In this document: positions 24,765 to 38,600 of the stretch, one piece after another
How positions within the stretch are numbered: the first letter of the stretch is position 1
Layout: every line of letters begins with the position of its first letter
Assembly: GCA_037043235.1 (NCBI GenBank)
Contig: JAWRVZ010000112.1
Location: forward strand, 248,001-312,000
DNA from: Rhodeus uyekii
Lineage: Eukaryota > Chordata > Actinopteri > Cypriniformes > Acheilognathidae
DNA: 64,000 nt
Direction of reading: 5' to 3'
The notes under the pieces: model-generated
Database searches by the model: none
The model's input: only the letters and a program-made list of their open reading frames with translations
Told to the model about the DNA's origin: nothing
Program-made: the position numbers and the translations under genes

Positions 24765-25201
24765 TTTTGGTTAAAAAGTTACCTTGATGAGAGATATCAA
24801 TTTGTACAAATAAAGGATGTTAGATCATACTTAATGAAAGTCACTTGTGGAGTTCCACAGGGCTCTGTGTTAGGCCCCTTATTGTTTGTACTGTATATAA
24901 ATGATATTTGTAAAGTTTCAAAAATATTAAAAATGGTTTTGTTTGCTAATGACACAAATTTATATAGTTCAGGGAAAAATGTGCAACAGCTTCTGAATAC
25001 AGTGGAAATTGAACTGAAATCTGTTGAAAAAAAACAACTGTTGGGTGATAATAGATTGTCACTGAATTTAAGTAAAACAAAGTTTATAATATTTGGTAAT
25101 AGAGAGAGTAACAGTAAAGTTACAATTAGGATTAACAATGAGGAAATATATAGAGTATATGACCTGTTCCTAAGCAATCAAACATTGACTTTTTTTTTGT
25201 A
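24765..25201 (+). pseudogene. LINE reverse transcriptase fragment
   Basis: Plus-strand frame from a LINE of the L2/CR1/Rex group. It contains the palm motif CGVPQGSVLGPLLFVLYIND (about residues 5-24 of the 24834 frame), then the catalytic box as LFANDTNLY, where active copies have Phe-Ala-Asp-Asp. It goes on with LGDNRLSLNLSKTKFIIFG, the usual primer-grip neighbourhood. The Asp-to-Asn change in the catalytic pair predicts no activity. Both ends are truncated, and it ends in a T-rich run at 25191. Confidence 0.8.
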
Positions 25202-28200
25202 ATCACACTAAAGTATGTCCCATTTATTCATCTCAGAGTAATGGTAGTTTTATCAGTATAACATGCATCTAACCCACTGTCACAAAAAAGCTGGATATCG
25301 CATTCTTTGAATTGAAGTAAAACTTTGCATTATAGGGAGTCAAGTTTTCCCGGATGTGTCCCAGGTGTATAAACTCAAGTGAGACCTATTAAAGTCAAGA
25401 TGTGTCTGCGTTTGTGTAGCATTTGAACCGAGGTGTTTCTGCAGCTGTCTTAAGAACAAGGGACGGAGGGCCAGATGTTCTGCAATTCATCTTGTGCTCT
25501 TTCCAAGAGCTGCAGTTTCCTGAATATTTCTCTCTGGGAGTTTTAGCACTCATATACATCCACACTCTGTCGTCTTCTGAAGTGCTTGGTTATTGGTCTT
25601 TTTAATCTCCCCAGTTTCTTGTTGTGCAAATTGCCATGTGTGTGGTTCAGAACTCGACAGCATTAAATCCCAATATAAGCATCTGGATGTAGAATGCTAA
25701 TCTCGGCTTTTCAACACTACGGTTCCTAATGCCACATTATCCGTCATCTGTTTACAAGGAAGATGTAATTATACAGAGGAATTAAAGTCTCACATATTAG
25801 GTAGTAGTAATTTGGTTGGCATTTTTAAGGAAGTGCTCTCTCTTTGTCTCTCTGAACTGCACATCTAACCCCCCCACCCACCCACCTGTCTTGATATTTC
25901 TTCTGAATCTTCCCATATGTTTTAAGACTGCATTACCTTTGTCTTATTAATAACTGTGTGAATAGAATCAGACTCATTTTATGAGAGGGAACCACAGGCA
26001 ATTGTAACAAATCTACCTGCCATCATTTGGTAAAATTATATTTGTGTGCGGCAAACGTAACTGTACCATTAACTAAAAAAAAATTACTAAAAAATTTTTT
26101 TTTTTATTAAAATCCATAGAATGAATTTAAACATCATCAAATTGTTAAACAGAACTGATATTGTTAATATTAGAATAGGATTTAAAAAAATTTTTTTTTT
26201 ACTTTTGTAAAACTAAAAATTATATTTCAATAACATTCAATTTATGTTAATCTATCAGAGATTTGAAAATGCTTTACAGGAGTTATTTAAACACTTAATT
26301 AGTGTTCATAGGTTGAATTGATGACTTCTTTCAACACACTTATATAAAAATAAATTTTATTTATTAAAATATTTTATATGGAACCTTTAAAGAGTTCTGT
26401 CAAGCATATCTATCTATATCTATATAATCTTTTGGTGACTCCCATCATGGGATAATCTTATGAATTAATTTTGTAATAGAGTATGTTTATGAGCTGTTTG
26501 ATTCATAAAATTGTATCAAAATTCTAGAGGAAACTTAAATAACCCATTAACCATGAAGAATTATCCAGTCAAGAACCGTAAGGTACCCTATAGAAACCCA
26601 ATGAACCTTGAGTGTAGAATGACTCCGCATTTCTGGAATGAAAATTGAATCAATGCGCTGTTACATTTAGAATATATAGCTATCACGTTTCATTATATTA
26701 GCTCTGGGTGAATTGTGCTATTTAATTATGTGTGTCTCCTTTTCATTTAGTTGCATTCTGTTTTAGTGTGTGATGTTATTTCATTTATTCCTAGCAGTTT
26801 TCTTCAGGCTGTGGTGTGATGGTCACATTAAAGTGTATGCTGTTTTCTGAGCTCAAGCAGGGTTGACTGAGACCTCAGCAGAGACAGACTTGTTTTGTTA
26901 AGCCATTAGCTTATGAGCCTTCAGCGTATGCCAAAGATTCAAACTCTATACTTAGTGTTGAGTCTCATGGTAGTGGTCAAATTGTATATATTTCTTTTAT
27001 TATGTGTCATGCTTTATTTTTTATAGTATAAACTTTTTATTTTTATTAAAAACATTGATTTGTAGTAACATATATAACTATCAGGAACATAAATTAATTT
27101 CTAGACTATGAACTGGCCTTTTTAGTCTAGTAAAAGGCCTCATCAATATATATTGATCCAAAGACACATTAACTGAAAGAGAAGGAGCTGGAAAAGCAAC
27201 TGTTACTATTCTGGTTCTTCAAACATTTTGCAGCTTCCATTTCATTTGACTCATCGCATTTCTAGTAGATAATGTGTTTTTTAACACAAAGTTTTTTTGA
27301 CACTCATTTTGAATGTCACACTAGTGTTAAGGGCCCGTTTGAAATGCATTGACGAGTGCAGTTTTGCTTTTTGTGTTCATGCATTTCCTGCTGAAAGGAT
27401 AAGCATATAAAATGGTTTAATACTTTACTAGTTGGTAACAAATGGTTTTACGGGAAGGGGTATTTCTGTTCTAGAGACCATTTGATTAGACAAAATTCTG
27501 TGTTGTGCAGGATGAATCATCATTATTTTGAGTCCCCTTTTTCAGAAGAGAAAATCAAAATAGCCTTTTTTAATGGAATATTACAGTATTTATTATAAAG
27601 GATTTATCCTTGAACATATTTTTTTGTTTTGAATTGATATGCCCTTGTAATCTTTAATCAAAATAACTCTCTCTTGCAGCGACATCTCTTCTCGTCACGG
27701 TTGTGTTTTTATTGATTTTAAATGTTAAAAATTATTCCCATTTCTCGATACTTTATCTTATTTTATCAGTTTATATTCTCTCCTGTCAACATCTATAGAA
27801 CTATCAGAGCATAGCAATAAGCTCACTTGGAGACTTTGTTTAAATCCGACTTTTGATGTTTCTTGATCCTAATCTTCTCCCCGTCATTTCTTGTCCTCTG
27901 TTCTATGAATAAACACATCAATAAAGTTTGAACCCTCAAGGCTGTAACAGTTCAGCTAAAATAATGAAAGCATTAAGTCCCCCATTAAGGCAAACTGCAA
28001 AGTTTCAGTTAAAACCGGTTAATTGTTAAAAGAGATAAGTCAGCGAGTTAAATATATAGATTAGCCATTTAATGAACTGGCTGTTTGTCTTCTGACGGAA
28101 TCAACGGGTACATTCGGATAGTGGATAGTACTTAAAGAGAGAACGGTGAAATTTTGCATTGCCATATGAGGAGGTTTGTTTGTTGTAGCTGCAATGCTTT

Positions 28201-28852
28201 TATTGAGTGATATTTGGAGATTTTCAATGGGGGAGATGTTTGGGGCTTTTAGTAGCACAGCGTGGTGCAAGTGAATGAGATGGAAATGAAGGCGATTAGC
28301 ATATTCACAGTGGTATCAAACTGTCAAGCTGCAGCACCATTAAACAGAGAGAAGTTTATTTGTTAAAAAAGGATTGTACATTTTAGTCAAGTTTTAAGCA
28401 TTTAGCTTTTTTAGATTAAGCTTCTACATCCATCTGTCTTATTTTACCCATATATCAACTCTAGAGAAAGAAAAATAGCCTATCCAATGAATAAAATGCT
28501 CATATTTTACTCATTCCATTAAGTGCTTAATTTCAACATAGTAAATCTGTTTGCTCAAACCGTGTATCACAGCTTGTTCATTTATTAATATGAGATCATC
28601 ACTAGCTAATTATATTTATGTGAAGACATGATGTTTGACACATAATGTTTGTTTTTCATCAGAATATGTCAATGAATACATTCCCTGCATTATAATTCAC
28701 CAGATGTCCTCTCTTACAGGCATTAATTCAGAATAGCTTAAAGTACTGGTCATAACTATGGTAAACATTTACCCTGCAGCACGCATGAACATTTCGCTGC
28801 ATGGCTCATTAGATAAACCAACAGATGTGTTTGTACTTCTTCTATCGAGTCA

Positions 28853-28895
28853 TTTTAAAGGGATAGTTCACCTACAAATGAAAATTCTTCAATAT
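28853..28895 (+). repeat. Short copy of 'AAAGGGATAGTTCACC' repeat end
   Basis: TTAAAGGGATAGTTCACCTA followed by 'caaatgaaaattctt' is a near-consensus terminal segment of the cyprinid element. Only the end is recognisable. Confidence 0.7.
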
Positions 28896-29069
28896 ACCGA
28901 AAGAGATATGAGAGACATGAAAGTAGCACCAGTATGTTGTCAACTGTCAAATATACACTATGTATATGTGCATTAAAGAATGTTCATTAGCCTGTTAATT
29001 AATGTCAAGTGAGAGGAAAGGTTAATCTGTTTAATGAGTTTGTCCTAAACCTTTTTTTCTTTTTTTTAG

Positions 29070-29137
29070 GACTGAAAGTGATTGCTATGTCAGAGAGAAG
29101 TTTCACTACAAAGAATACAGCAGACGGAGGCTATATG
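29070..29137 (+). CDS. epb41l1: epb41l1 exon with provisional start codon
   Basis: A strong acceptor (pyrimidine run to TTTTTTTAG at 29061-29069) opens this exon and a GTAAGA donor closes it after 29137. ATG at 29087-29089 starts 17 codons ([10 protein letters not shown]...). The bases before the ATG (29070-29086) are also open in that frame, so an upstream coding exon for a longer form cannot be excluded. Exit phase 0. Confidence 0.65.
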
Positions 29138-32100
29138 GTAAGAAAATGATGTATATTTTAATAAAATGCCTTATGATACATTTGACGATGCCATGCAAAT
29201 TTCTATAATTCAAAGTTCATTCATAAAACATTTGATTTTGATATTTGATTACTTATATTTAGGATCACGATTCAAAGATGTCAGATGAACACAGAGACAC
29301 GGATGATTCGTCGGAGAAAACTCCAAGTAGGATGTCCAGATCCCCGCAGAAATCCTCCAAAAGACCAAAGACAGTACCTGTGAAAGTCACACTTCTAGAT
29401 GGATCTGCCTATGAGACGGGAGTGGAGGTACAGCAGTTGCTTGCGTGTGCTAAAACTAATTTGTGTTGCTCTTAAGAAATATGGTGCCAAACCTCTAGGG
29501 CTCTCAGCTATTTCACATACTGTTGTGCTGTACTGTTGTATACATGCTTCCCGTAGACCGAGCCGGTGGGCGTGACGGTGAATCGCCGGCATTTTGTATG
29601 GATACAGTTCCTGTTTACATTTCACAGGTACCGGTACAGGGTCGAATTTTACCCAGTTTTTGGATGTTTAAATGGTTATGCAGAATGAAAAATGCAACAA
29701 TTAGTAAGAAGAAGGCAAAACTGCCATACATCGATGGATTAAGTAAAGAAGAAAGGACACGTTATGAGGTTAAAATCGGTTTAATTGGACTCGACCCATA
29801 CGAAGTCGGGAAAGATCTCTTCACCACAGACTATGCATGCCTTCCCAGAATAAAGGATTTGGACATTGTTTGCTATTTGTTATATTCAAAAATTGCTTAT
29901 ACCCTAGACCAGTTACGGGCTCACAAGTCATCGGAGGCGTACAACCAATTTGTGAATGGATGGGTTTGTGATGTTTGCAGCTTGTAACGTAATGGTTACA
30001 AACTTGTAATGGCAAAGGTAATATTAAAATATATCATTATATGGAGATTTATTTTAGAAGCTTTTTCAATCATTGCCTCAGACATAAATATTTTAACAAT
30101 AATACATGCTAAATATAATTTTTGTAAGTGCATAAAGAGCTGAAATTTAACCAGATTTAACCAGCACATTTGCTGATCTGGATCTACATTGTTGTCCCAT
30201 GTGATAAAATCTAGTTAAGGGTTAAACATTCTAGCCAAATTTAATGGGTTATGTATAGATGTGTGACCGAAATAAGAAATGTTTATTTGAATTAAAATAA
30301 TTAATCGGGGCATCTTTTCTGCCAATGTTCGCCAGCCACAGTCTCCGCCTTTCTTCACTCAGCTTCATCGTCTGTTCGCCTTCATATTGCCTAATAGCCG
30401 GGATGTTGTAGAAACTTCTCTTCTGATTGCCGTCGGCCCGATTACTGCAACCTTTGACCCAACAAGAAATCACCATATTTGCTAAATATAGCGATTATGT
30501 GTACGGAAACTCGGTCGAGTGACGTTTTTCTCTGTTTACAAGTCTTCTTCTTCCCATACAAAATGGCGGCTACCGGACAACAGCTGGATGTTGTGACGTC
30601 ATACGGGAAGCATGTATTGAAGTCGAACACACCTCTGCCGAATGCTTAGAGACCAGCTAGAGTAGTTGTTATTTTTCCAGTAGTTACTTGTTGCCTGTAT
30701 AGTTTTTAGGTTTTAAAATGTATTAGTGTTCATGTATTTTTTTAAAGAAATTATAGGATAGATCAAATTGATGAAAATTGAGAGTGAAGACATTGATTAA
30801 AAAAATATATATATTTCAAATTTAGCACAACTGTTTTCACAAGAAACGATAATCATAATGTACTTAACAAGATCCAACATTTAGTAAAAATGTAGTTTAA
30901 CATACACTCACCTAAAAGGATTATTAGGAAAACCATACTAATACTGTGTTTGACCCCTTGATTGCATTGATTCAACAAGGTGCTGAAAGCATTCTTTAGA
31001 AATGTTGGCCCATTTTGATAGGAAGCATCTTGCAGTTGATGGAGATTTGTGAGATGCACATCCAGGGCACGAAGCTCCCGTTCCACCACATCCTAAAGAT
31101 GCTCTATTGGGTTGAGATCTGGTGACTGTGGGGCCATTTTAGTGCAGTGAACTCATTGTCATGTTCAAAAAACCAATTTGAAATGTTTCGAGCTTTGTGA
31201 CATGGTGCATTATCCTACTGGAAGTAGCCATCAGAGGATGGTACATGGTGGTCTTAAAGAGATGGACATGGTCAGAAACAATGCTCAGGTAGGCTGTGAC
31301 ATTTAAATAATGCCCATTTGGCACTAAGGGGCCTAAAGTGTGCCAAGAAAACATCCCCCACACCATTACACCACCACCACCAGCCTGCACAGTGGTAACA
31401 AGGCATGATGGATCCATGTTCTCATTCTGTTTATGCCAATTCTGACTCTACCATCTGAATGTCTCGAGACTCATCAAACCAAGCAACAGTTTTCCAGTCT
31501 ATAAATGTCCAATTTTGGTGAGCTCGTGCAAATTGTAACCTCTTTTTCCTATTTGTAGTGGAGATGAGTGGTAGCCGGTGGGGTCTTCTGCTGTTGTAGC
31601 CCATCTGCCTCAAAGTTGTGCGTGTTGTGGCTTCACAAATTCTTTGCTGCAAACCTCGGTTGCAACAAGTGGTTATTTCAGTCAAAGTTGCTCTTCTATC
31701 AGCTTGAATCAGTCGGCTCATTCTCCTCTGACCTCCAGCATCAACAAGGCATTTTCGCCCACAGGACTGCCACATACTGATGTTTTTCCCTTTTCACACC
31801 ATTCTTTGTAAACCCTAGAAATGGTTGTGGGTGAAAAATCACAGTAACAGCAGATTGTGAAATACTCAGACCGGCCCGTCTGGCACCAACAACCATGCCA
31901 CACTCAAAATTGCTTTAATCACCTTTCTTTCCCATTCTGACATTCAGTTTGGAGTTCATGAGATTGTCTTGACCAGGACCAACCCCTAAATGCATTGAAG
32001 CAACTGCCATGTGATTGGTTGATTAGATAATAGCATTAATGAAAAATTGAACAGGTGTTCCTAATAATCCTTTAGGTGAGTGTATTTAACCTTTAGTATT

Positions 32101-35100
32101 AATTTGCATTAAAATCACAATATAAATGTATACATTTACTAAACTTTTTGAAAACATGTCAAATTGCACAGATATCCATGGTTCTTTTTAAAAGAACTGA
32201 TTCAATGAAATGAATCCAATTTCCCAACTTTTATATTTTTGCTATTGGAATTTAAAGGTAGGTTAGGCAACTTCATCACTTTTTGTTACACTGGTTGAAA
32301 CACTCCTGATTGCGAGTAGAAGAGGTCGAAAAATGTTCTGTGGAATTCTCAGGACCTAAAAATATTCCTCCAATAATTGCATTCAGCACGAAAGCAATGA
32401 TAGGATGTTCTGCGTGCCTGTCAATATATGCATTTCCACACCTGCTCGCGCAGACATCACAGCGCGTTTCATGAGGCCATGCAGAGTTGTAGAAAGTCAC
32501 AGAGCGACGCAAACAAACAGCAGCCGCCTTTGACAATACCTCCTGAACCAAAACAACGAGCTTATAGCAAAGCAACGTTCACACCATCTCGTAATTACTG
32601 TAATTAAGAGATGGCACCAGAGCGCTTCATATACTCAGATTCGGATATGCGTTTCAATGGCAGCACTATCAACAGCAAAATTCATTTGCAGGAGTCAAGT
32701 AGTACAAGTCAGAGCTCTTTAAGTTGTTTACATTCATTATTATCTTAATGTTATGTGCTTTGAGACATGCTTATTTAATACCCGTCTCTGGCGATTTGCA
32801 GACTCTGCTCTGGCTGTACATTTTCATGTGTTTTAGAGGAGGTGTGGATCCGAAGACACTCTGAAGAGAGGGTGGGATGGGAGCTAATGCTTTCAAAGCT
32901 AGCTTGCTATTGTTAGCCTCTCCAAATTTGCCAACCCTCGCTTTAAATTAGAGATGCAATGAAAATTATTTATACACACACATACATTTTTTTTTTAAAC
33001 TTCACTGAAACTACAGTATTTGACCCATACCAGCCAACAGCTGTATTGACAATAGGAATATGTAGATTTTACATAAAAAATTGCAATGATGATTCCTGGG
33101 ACCTGAAATTCACAGCCCAACACTGCAGATTCATGTTCCCTACTGCAGTGCTCTAGGGAGTTACAGCACATGAGATATGAATGCTAGTGTGGGCTGATGG
33201 GGGTGGGGTGTTCATTGATAGGTAAAAAGCCCTCCCACACTATAACTCTCTAGGGGAGTGCCACATACTGTTCTGAGATCAGTGCCATGTCTGCCTGTTG
33301 GCCGATGGTTTTCCAAGGTGCATTCGGACATTGCTCTTCTCTGGGGTCTTATTCGCAGCTCTCTGTTGGTGTGTCCAGTCCGTTTTGCCACTACTGATGC
33401 TGCAACACCTACTGAGAGAGACTGACTGTCCAATCTAAAGGTCAAATGCTGCCTATACTTTCAGTCTTGTACGCATCACTGAAGGGGAGGAGGATGGGAA
33501 ATCTTTAATTGTGACATGTTAAGGTTCCCATGGAGTAAATAATACTACAGCCTTTCTGAAGAGGGTGTTGCAGAGTTGTGTATTTGTCAACCTTGGCTAA
33601 AGTTCACACTCATTTAAACATTTTTGTCATCATTTACTCACACTCAGCTTTTTCCAAACTTTTTTGACTTGTTTGTGGGCATTCTTTGTGAATCATTATA
33701 CCACTGTCCATCATTGAGATACTACTATAGTTTTATTAATATTTATGAAATATGCTTGTGTTATATTGTCCACTATAATTTTTATTGTATTTAAAAATAT
33801 ATATTTTTTTATTAAATTGTAGTTTTAGTTATATTAGTACATCAAGCTGAGATTATTAGAAATGTTTCCCTGGCCACTAGCTGAAATAAAATAAAAATTA
33901 ATATTTTGCCCATTTTATTTCAGTTATTTCATTTTATTTTACTAAATTTTCTAAATTATTTTACTTAAATATTTTTTTATGGTTTTATATAACTGTAGTC
34001 ATATGTTAGTATAACAAAGCCAAACACTTTTTTTTGATTAGTTTAATTTACTTTAAACCTAAAAAAAAATGCATTAAGTTACGGTAACAGCAACAGCAAC
34101 TGCATTTACAAAGATTTTACTGAAGTGTAATGAACTGAAATGAATTAATGACGCATGATGAGAGATATCAGACATGAAAAAAAGAGAGATACATCTCTGA
34201 AGCATGTTAAAACACAAATGTATCTCTTGCCTTGATGCGGTAAAAGAAATCACAGGAAAAGCTGTCTGAACCTGACTTGTGTTTCCAGATCTTAAGTAAA
34301 TGCAAACAAGAACCCACACCTGCTTACTTTAATTACTCCATAAAACCAATTGATTTATAAGGCAAGCTTAAACAACCACCCTAAAAACCCTTATGATAAG
34401 TAACATGTCTACAATGCAATAGTTTGCTCTGTTAAGCAGTCTTTCCAAGCATCAGCGAAATATGATGCCTCCGTTGACAGCTTTAGTTACTTTTGCAATA
34501 CTTATCTGTTCAGAATAGTGGATACCAAACATGCGAGACACCAAAACATCACTTTGGTTACCATGGTGTCAATCATTGCAGTTTTGGGAGTCGTTTTCCG
34601 CACACACATGGAACAATAATTTAGGGGAATTACTCCAGCATTTAAATGCAGTTGCCACTACTGAAACTTTACAGTGTGTATGTGGCCTATTTGTACTTAG
34701 CTTTAAAATTATCACCAATTTTACCTATTTACTTCCACTTTATGGAAAATGAAGCATGAGAATATAGTTAGACATCTTGGTTTCTGTTCTAGAGATGAAG
34801 AAATGAGTGGAGTGAAAATAGGTTTACTGTCCCTTTAAATATCTGATGACTGAAACAATGGCTTATTCTTGTGTTGATCACAGAAAGAAGCAACATCTCA
34901 AGAGTATAATATATCTAAAGTAATAAAGCATGCTAATGAACATTTCATTTTGGTCACATCGTCAATAATAAAAGTCTTTGCACTCAAAAAACTGTAGATA
35001 AAAAAAACAAGCCTTTATAAGCCTTTGCTGATGGAAGCAAGCTGTGAGAGTACAATACCTCCTGAAATCACCAATGGCAACAAATACAGTAACGATGTTA

Positions 35101-35628
35101 GTCAGAACTCTGAGTACATTCCTGCACCCAGGGATCCACTAAAATTGAGTCCTTCAAGTGCATTTATGTTGGAGTAAAAACCATGAAATTGCGTTTACAT
35201 GCCAAAATATGTGCTGTTGTAATTAATGGACTCCCTGGCTAACTTATGAAGCCTTTTTATGGTAGCACACCCACTCTCTCTTTCTCTCTTCCTCTTAAAA
35301 AAACCTTCAGCCATGAGAGGCCAGGGAGGCGACACACACAGACACACATGCACAGACTCACACACATAAAACCTCACCATTTCTGTTGCCATGGAAACAG
35401 CTGCGCTGTATCTCTGTCGCCACGGGAAACGGGCTCCCTGGGCAGTGAGTGCTCAGTGTTTCTTTAGAAAGGCAAAGCTGGTGTCTCAAGCGTGTTGCAT
35501 ATGCCACTCTTTTGTGCAGAATGACTGGGTGTGGTCAGAAAGGCACACAGATGCTTCGCTTTGGTTGAAGAGAAATCTTATCTACTTGACTGTAATCGAA
35601 ATATAGCTATATATTATATTTACATATA

Positions 35629-35664
<36 letters not shown>

Positions 35665-38600
35665 CTTCAATGAAAGGAGGACATCAGATCTTTTTAGGTA
35701 AAAAATGTACACAATTTATATAATCAGCGAAACTGTGTTTTTTTCTTATCCTGAATCACTATGGTATCCCTATAGTAAGTTACAGAGTAAACCAGTACCT
35801 GCATCACTCGTCATTTACATAAACAGAGAGAAGTAGCTCCTGAAAAATACAGTACTTTTCTGCAAGGTGCATGAAGTTTTGTTTATTTACTATGATTTTC
35901 CATAGCAGTGTGAATTGTGAAGAATGCTATACAAATAAATTAAATTTGACTGGATTGGCATGCTATGTTCACCTTATCATTGACCAATCAAATGGACACT
36001 AACTAAACTGATAATTTACAGATAATAACGGCTCCTCATTACAAATGACCAGCGTTTTACTGGTTAAGATGAGCCCTGCTAGAAATATGATGTTGACTAA
36101 AACACTGTCAGTAAAATCTAAAAATCACCTTTAGATTACATGACAGAAACCCAGGTATCACCATTTACTCAAGCAAAGGTTGCTGTGTCCCAGTAAAGAG
36201 GCTAGCAATGATCCTAACTTTGATTGAAATCAGAATGGGGCACTTTCTACAATGACACACACTAAATAAATTCCTTTTCTCCTGTGCTCTTTCTCTGTTC
36301 TTTTTCATCTCGGTGTTCAGAAGCTCTGCAAAGGACAAGTGTTGCTGGATGCGGTATGTGAACATCTCAACCTCTTGGAGAAGGACTACTTCGGCCTAAC
36401 CTTCAGTGACACAGAGAGCCAAAAGGTCAGCGTTACGTCCTCCCATTGTACTAATGCAAAGTTCTGTCATGAAACTCTTATGTCTTTAACTCACTTGTTT
36501 GCTGTAGCAGTGTAGTGCGCTTTCAAGAACCCTCCACCTTCCCCAGCTCCACCTGTATAGATCTGCTTTGGGTAATTAATGTATGCTATATTGTATAGCA
36601 GCAGTATGTTGTGTATGTATTGGCAGTAGCAAGTCCTGTCATGGTCATATCGATTACAATGCCAAAAACCTTTACATGACAGAACTTTTTTTATGCGTTT
36701 ACATAACAGAGCATTCCTAATTTAAAAAGCCCTATAACTGCTATAGATTAACTTATTGATTGTTCACTTGTTAACTTGTAATGCAATAATCCAAAGAAAT
36801 CTTATGCTTTTTCTCATTTGTAACTAGACAACAGGATAAGTTGACCAATACACATCCATATATTTCTATCTATTCCCACTACCATGACCTCTGTATTTAA
36901 AAATACAGCATTACTGGCTTTGTCATGCACATAATGGGTTGCGGTTATGTGGTTATCAGGGGACTCTGAGAGTTCTTGTGACTGGGACCGTTAGTGGCAG
37001 GATTTGATTGACTTCAATGCTCTGAGGAACTCCCCAGTCTTAGTTTAGCCATAAGGACTTGCCTGCACCACCTCGGCTAGTTTCACTTAGCTCTTTTTCC
37101 CAGCTGAGGCTCTTGTGCCTGCTGCTGTGATCAGCAGGGATTGTTCCCAGGCCAACAAATATGATCACACTGCAGTTTGAATGATTTCCGTTTGAAAACC
37201 ACATGTATCAAGCATTGGAAGTGAGACCTGCGGAGAGTGCAAGGTTTGTCAGGGAGACTTGTAAAGGCAGAAACAAATCCAGGAGCAGAAATGGGCCATT
37301 TTTTAAATCTAATGGAGAAGATTTATGTTACAACATGAAGACATTTGCAGGCCGGGTGGGCAGATAAAAATAACCAGGCTTTTATTGGAAATATCTTTAA
37401 GTAGTTTCTGAGACAATTTCTCCTCCGCTTGCATATTTTACATGTATCAGTGGTCGTTTATGAATGTTGGTACTGTGAGATGTGAATAAAGGCAGTTCTT
37501 TTCATCTCCTCTGGACCGAGATGAGCTGGCATGAAATGTTTTTGTGTGTCACCAGGCTTTGGGTGACCTTACTGAAGTGCGGCGTGCCGGCGATGACATT
37601 TATCTACTCTTTTAGTGCTCCTGTGGCTGTAGAATATTAATGGACTGACCATTTTACAGAATATGGATGAAGTGATTGCTCCTGCCATAGAGGAGGCTGT
37701 GCTGAAACTGCAGCATTTGCTTATCAGTGTTCCCTGCTTGATATTGAAATTTTTGTTCTCTCTTTCAGAATTGGCTAGATCCTTCAAAAGAAATAAAGAA
37801 ACAAATCCGTGGTAAGTATAGGAAAATAAGATATATTGGCTCTGTAACCTTGGTTGTCCGAATCTGATGAATGCTAGTTTGTGTCTGATTGTTTTTAGTG
37901 GGTCCCTGGCATTTCTCCTTTGCTGTCAAATTTTATCCTCCTGATCCATCTCAGTTGATTGAAGACATCACACGGTGAGTGCAAACATGTTAAAGCTGAA
38001 ATGTGTCATTTTTTAGCACCAAACAAAAGTGCAAAAATAAAGACTGTCTTTAAATATGTTTGCCGAACACTGCCACTGTCTGGTATCGGTCAGCAAAACA
38101 GAAAATCCCACCCCAAATTCTATAATATTCTATAATGTTCTTATAAAGTTGTCCTCAGTTGATTAAACATTTTTTTTAATTTAAATGTTGTTAATTATTA
38201 GTTTAATTATACATAATTAGTGAAATACTAATATAATATAATTTACTATTAATATTTTGAATTAGTGATATATATATATATATATATATATATTCCTTTT
38301 TCATTTAAATTTTTGTTGAAAGTTTAATTTAATTAATGTAATTTAATGGTGTTTCAACATAGGTTTTTTGTAAGAAGGTTTTGACATTTGTTGATTATGA
38401 AGCAGAGGCGTTTGCCGGTAAATATGTCTGTCTAAGGACCCAAGGACCAGATATGATGAATGAAAGACCAGGAGTCAGACGTATAATCAATTGAAGAAAA
38501 TTTTAGTGAAGATAGTTTGCAGTTTCATCAGCAGAAGCCAGCTTCTAGTCTCGTAAGGAATTCGTAGGCCGCCCCCGCATATATTCACATTATTACAGCA

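Larger units (their letters stand above)
5602..29069 (+). other. Putative first intron of epb41l1, about 23.5 kb
   Basis: After the CpG-rich shoulder (to about 6290) the sequence is AT-rich and I see no coding exon that fits the epb41l1 frame. Long parts (6300-8450, 8840-10180, 11000-14550, 17080-20200, 22440-24760, 25210-28850) show no recognisable gene or repeat beyond simple AT-rich tracts. Recognisable repeats within it are listed separately. Short SINE-tail-like sequence (CAAAGTGACTTACAAATGAG) is seen at 10897-10916. Enhancers may be present but cannot be called by eye. Confidence 0.4.
29485..30665. mobile_element. Inverted-repeat transposon with two convergent ORFs, one THAP-type
   Basis: The two ends are imperfect inverted repeats of about 100 bp. 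Left: CTCTAGGGCTCTC ... ATACATGCTTCCCGTA ... GGCATTTTGTATGG (29491-29601). Right, in reverse complement: CTCTAGCTGGTCTC ... ATACATGCTTCCCGTA ... CGCCATTTTGTATGG (30665-30555). Between them lie a 154-codon ORF on the plus strand and a THAP-like ORF on the minus strand, facing each other. No catalytic transposase core is visible. THAP domains occur in P-element- and Kolobok-type transposases, so a relation to those is possible; the exact outer ends and target duplication are not settled. It sits only some 60 bases behind an epb41l1 splice donor. Confidence 0.65.

Noticed and set aside
33212..33445. A 77-codon minus-strand frame in GC-richer sequence
   Set aside because: No recognisable motif, no splice support; might be part of an unknown repeat.
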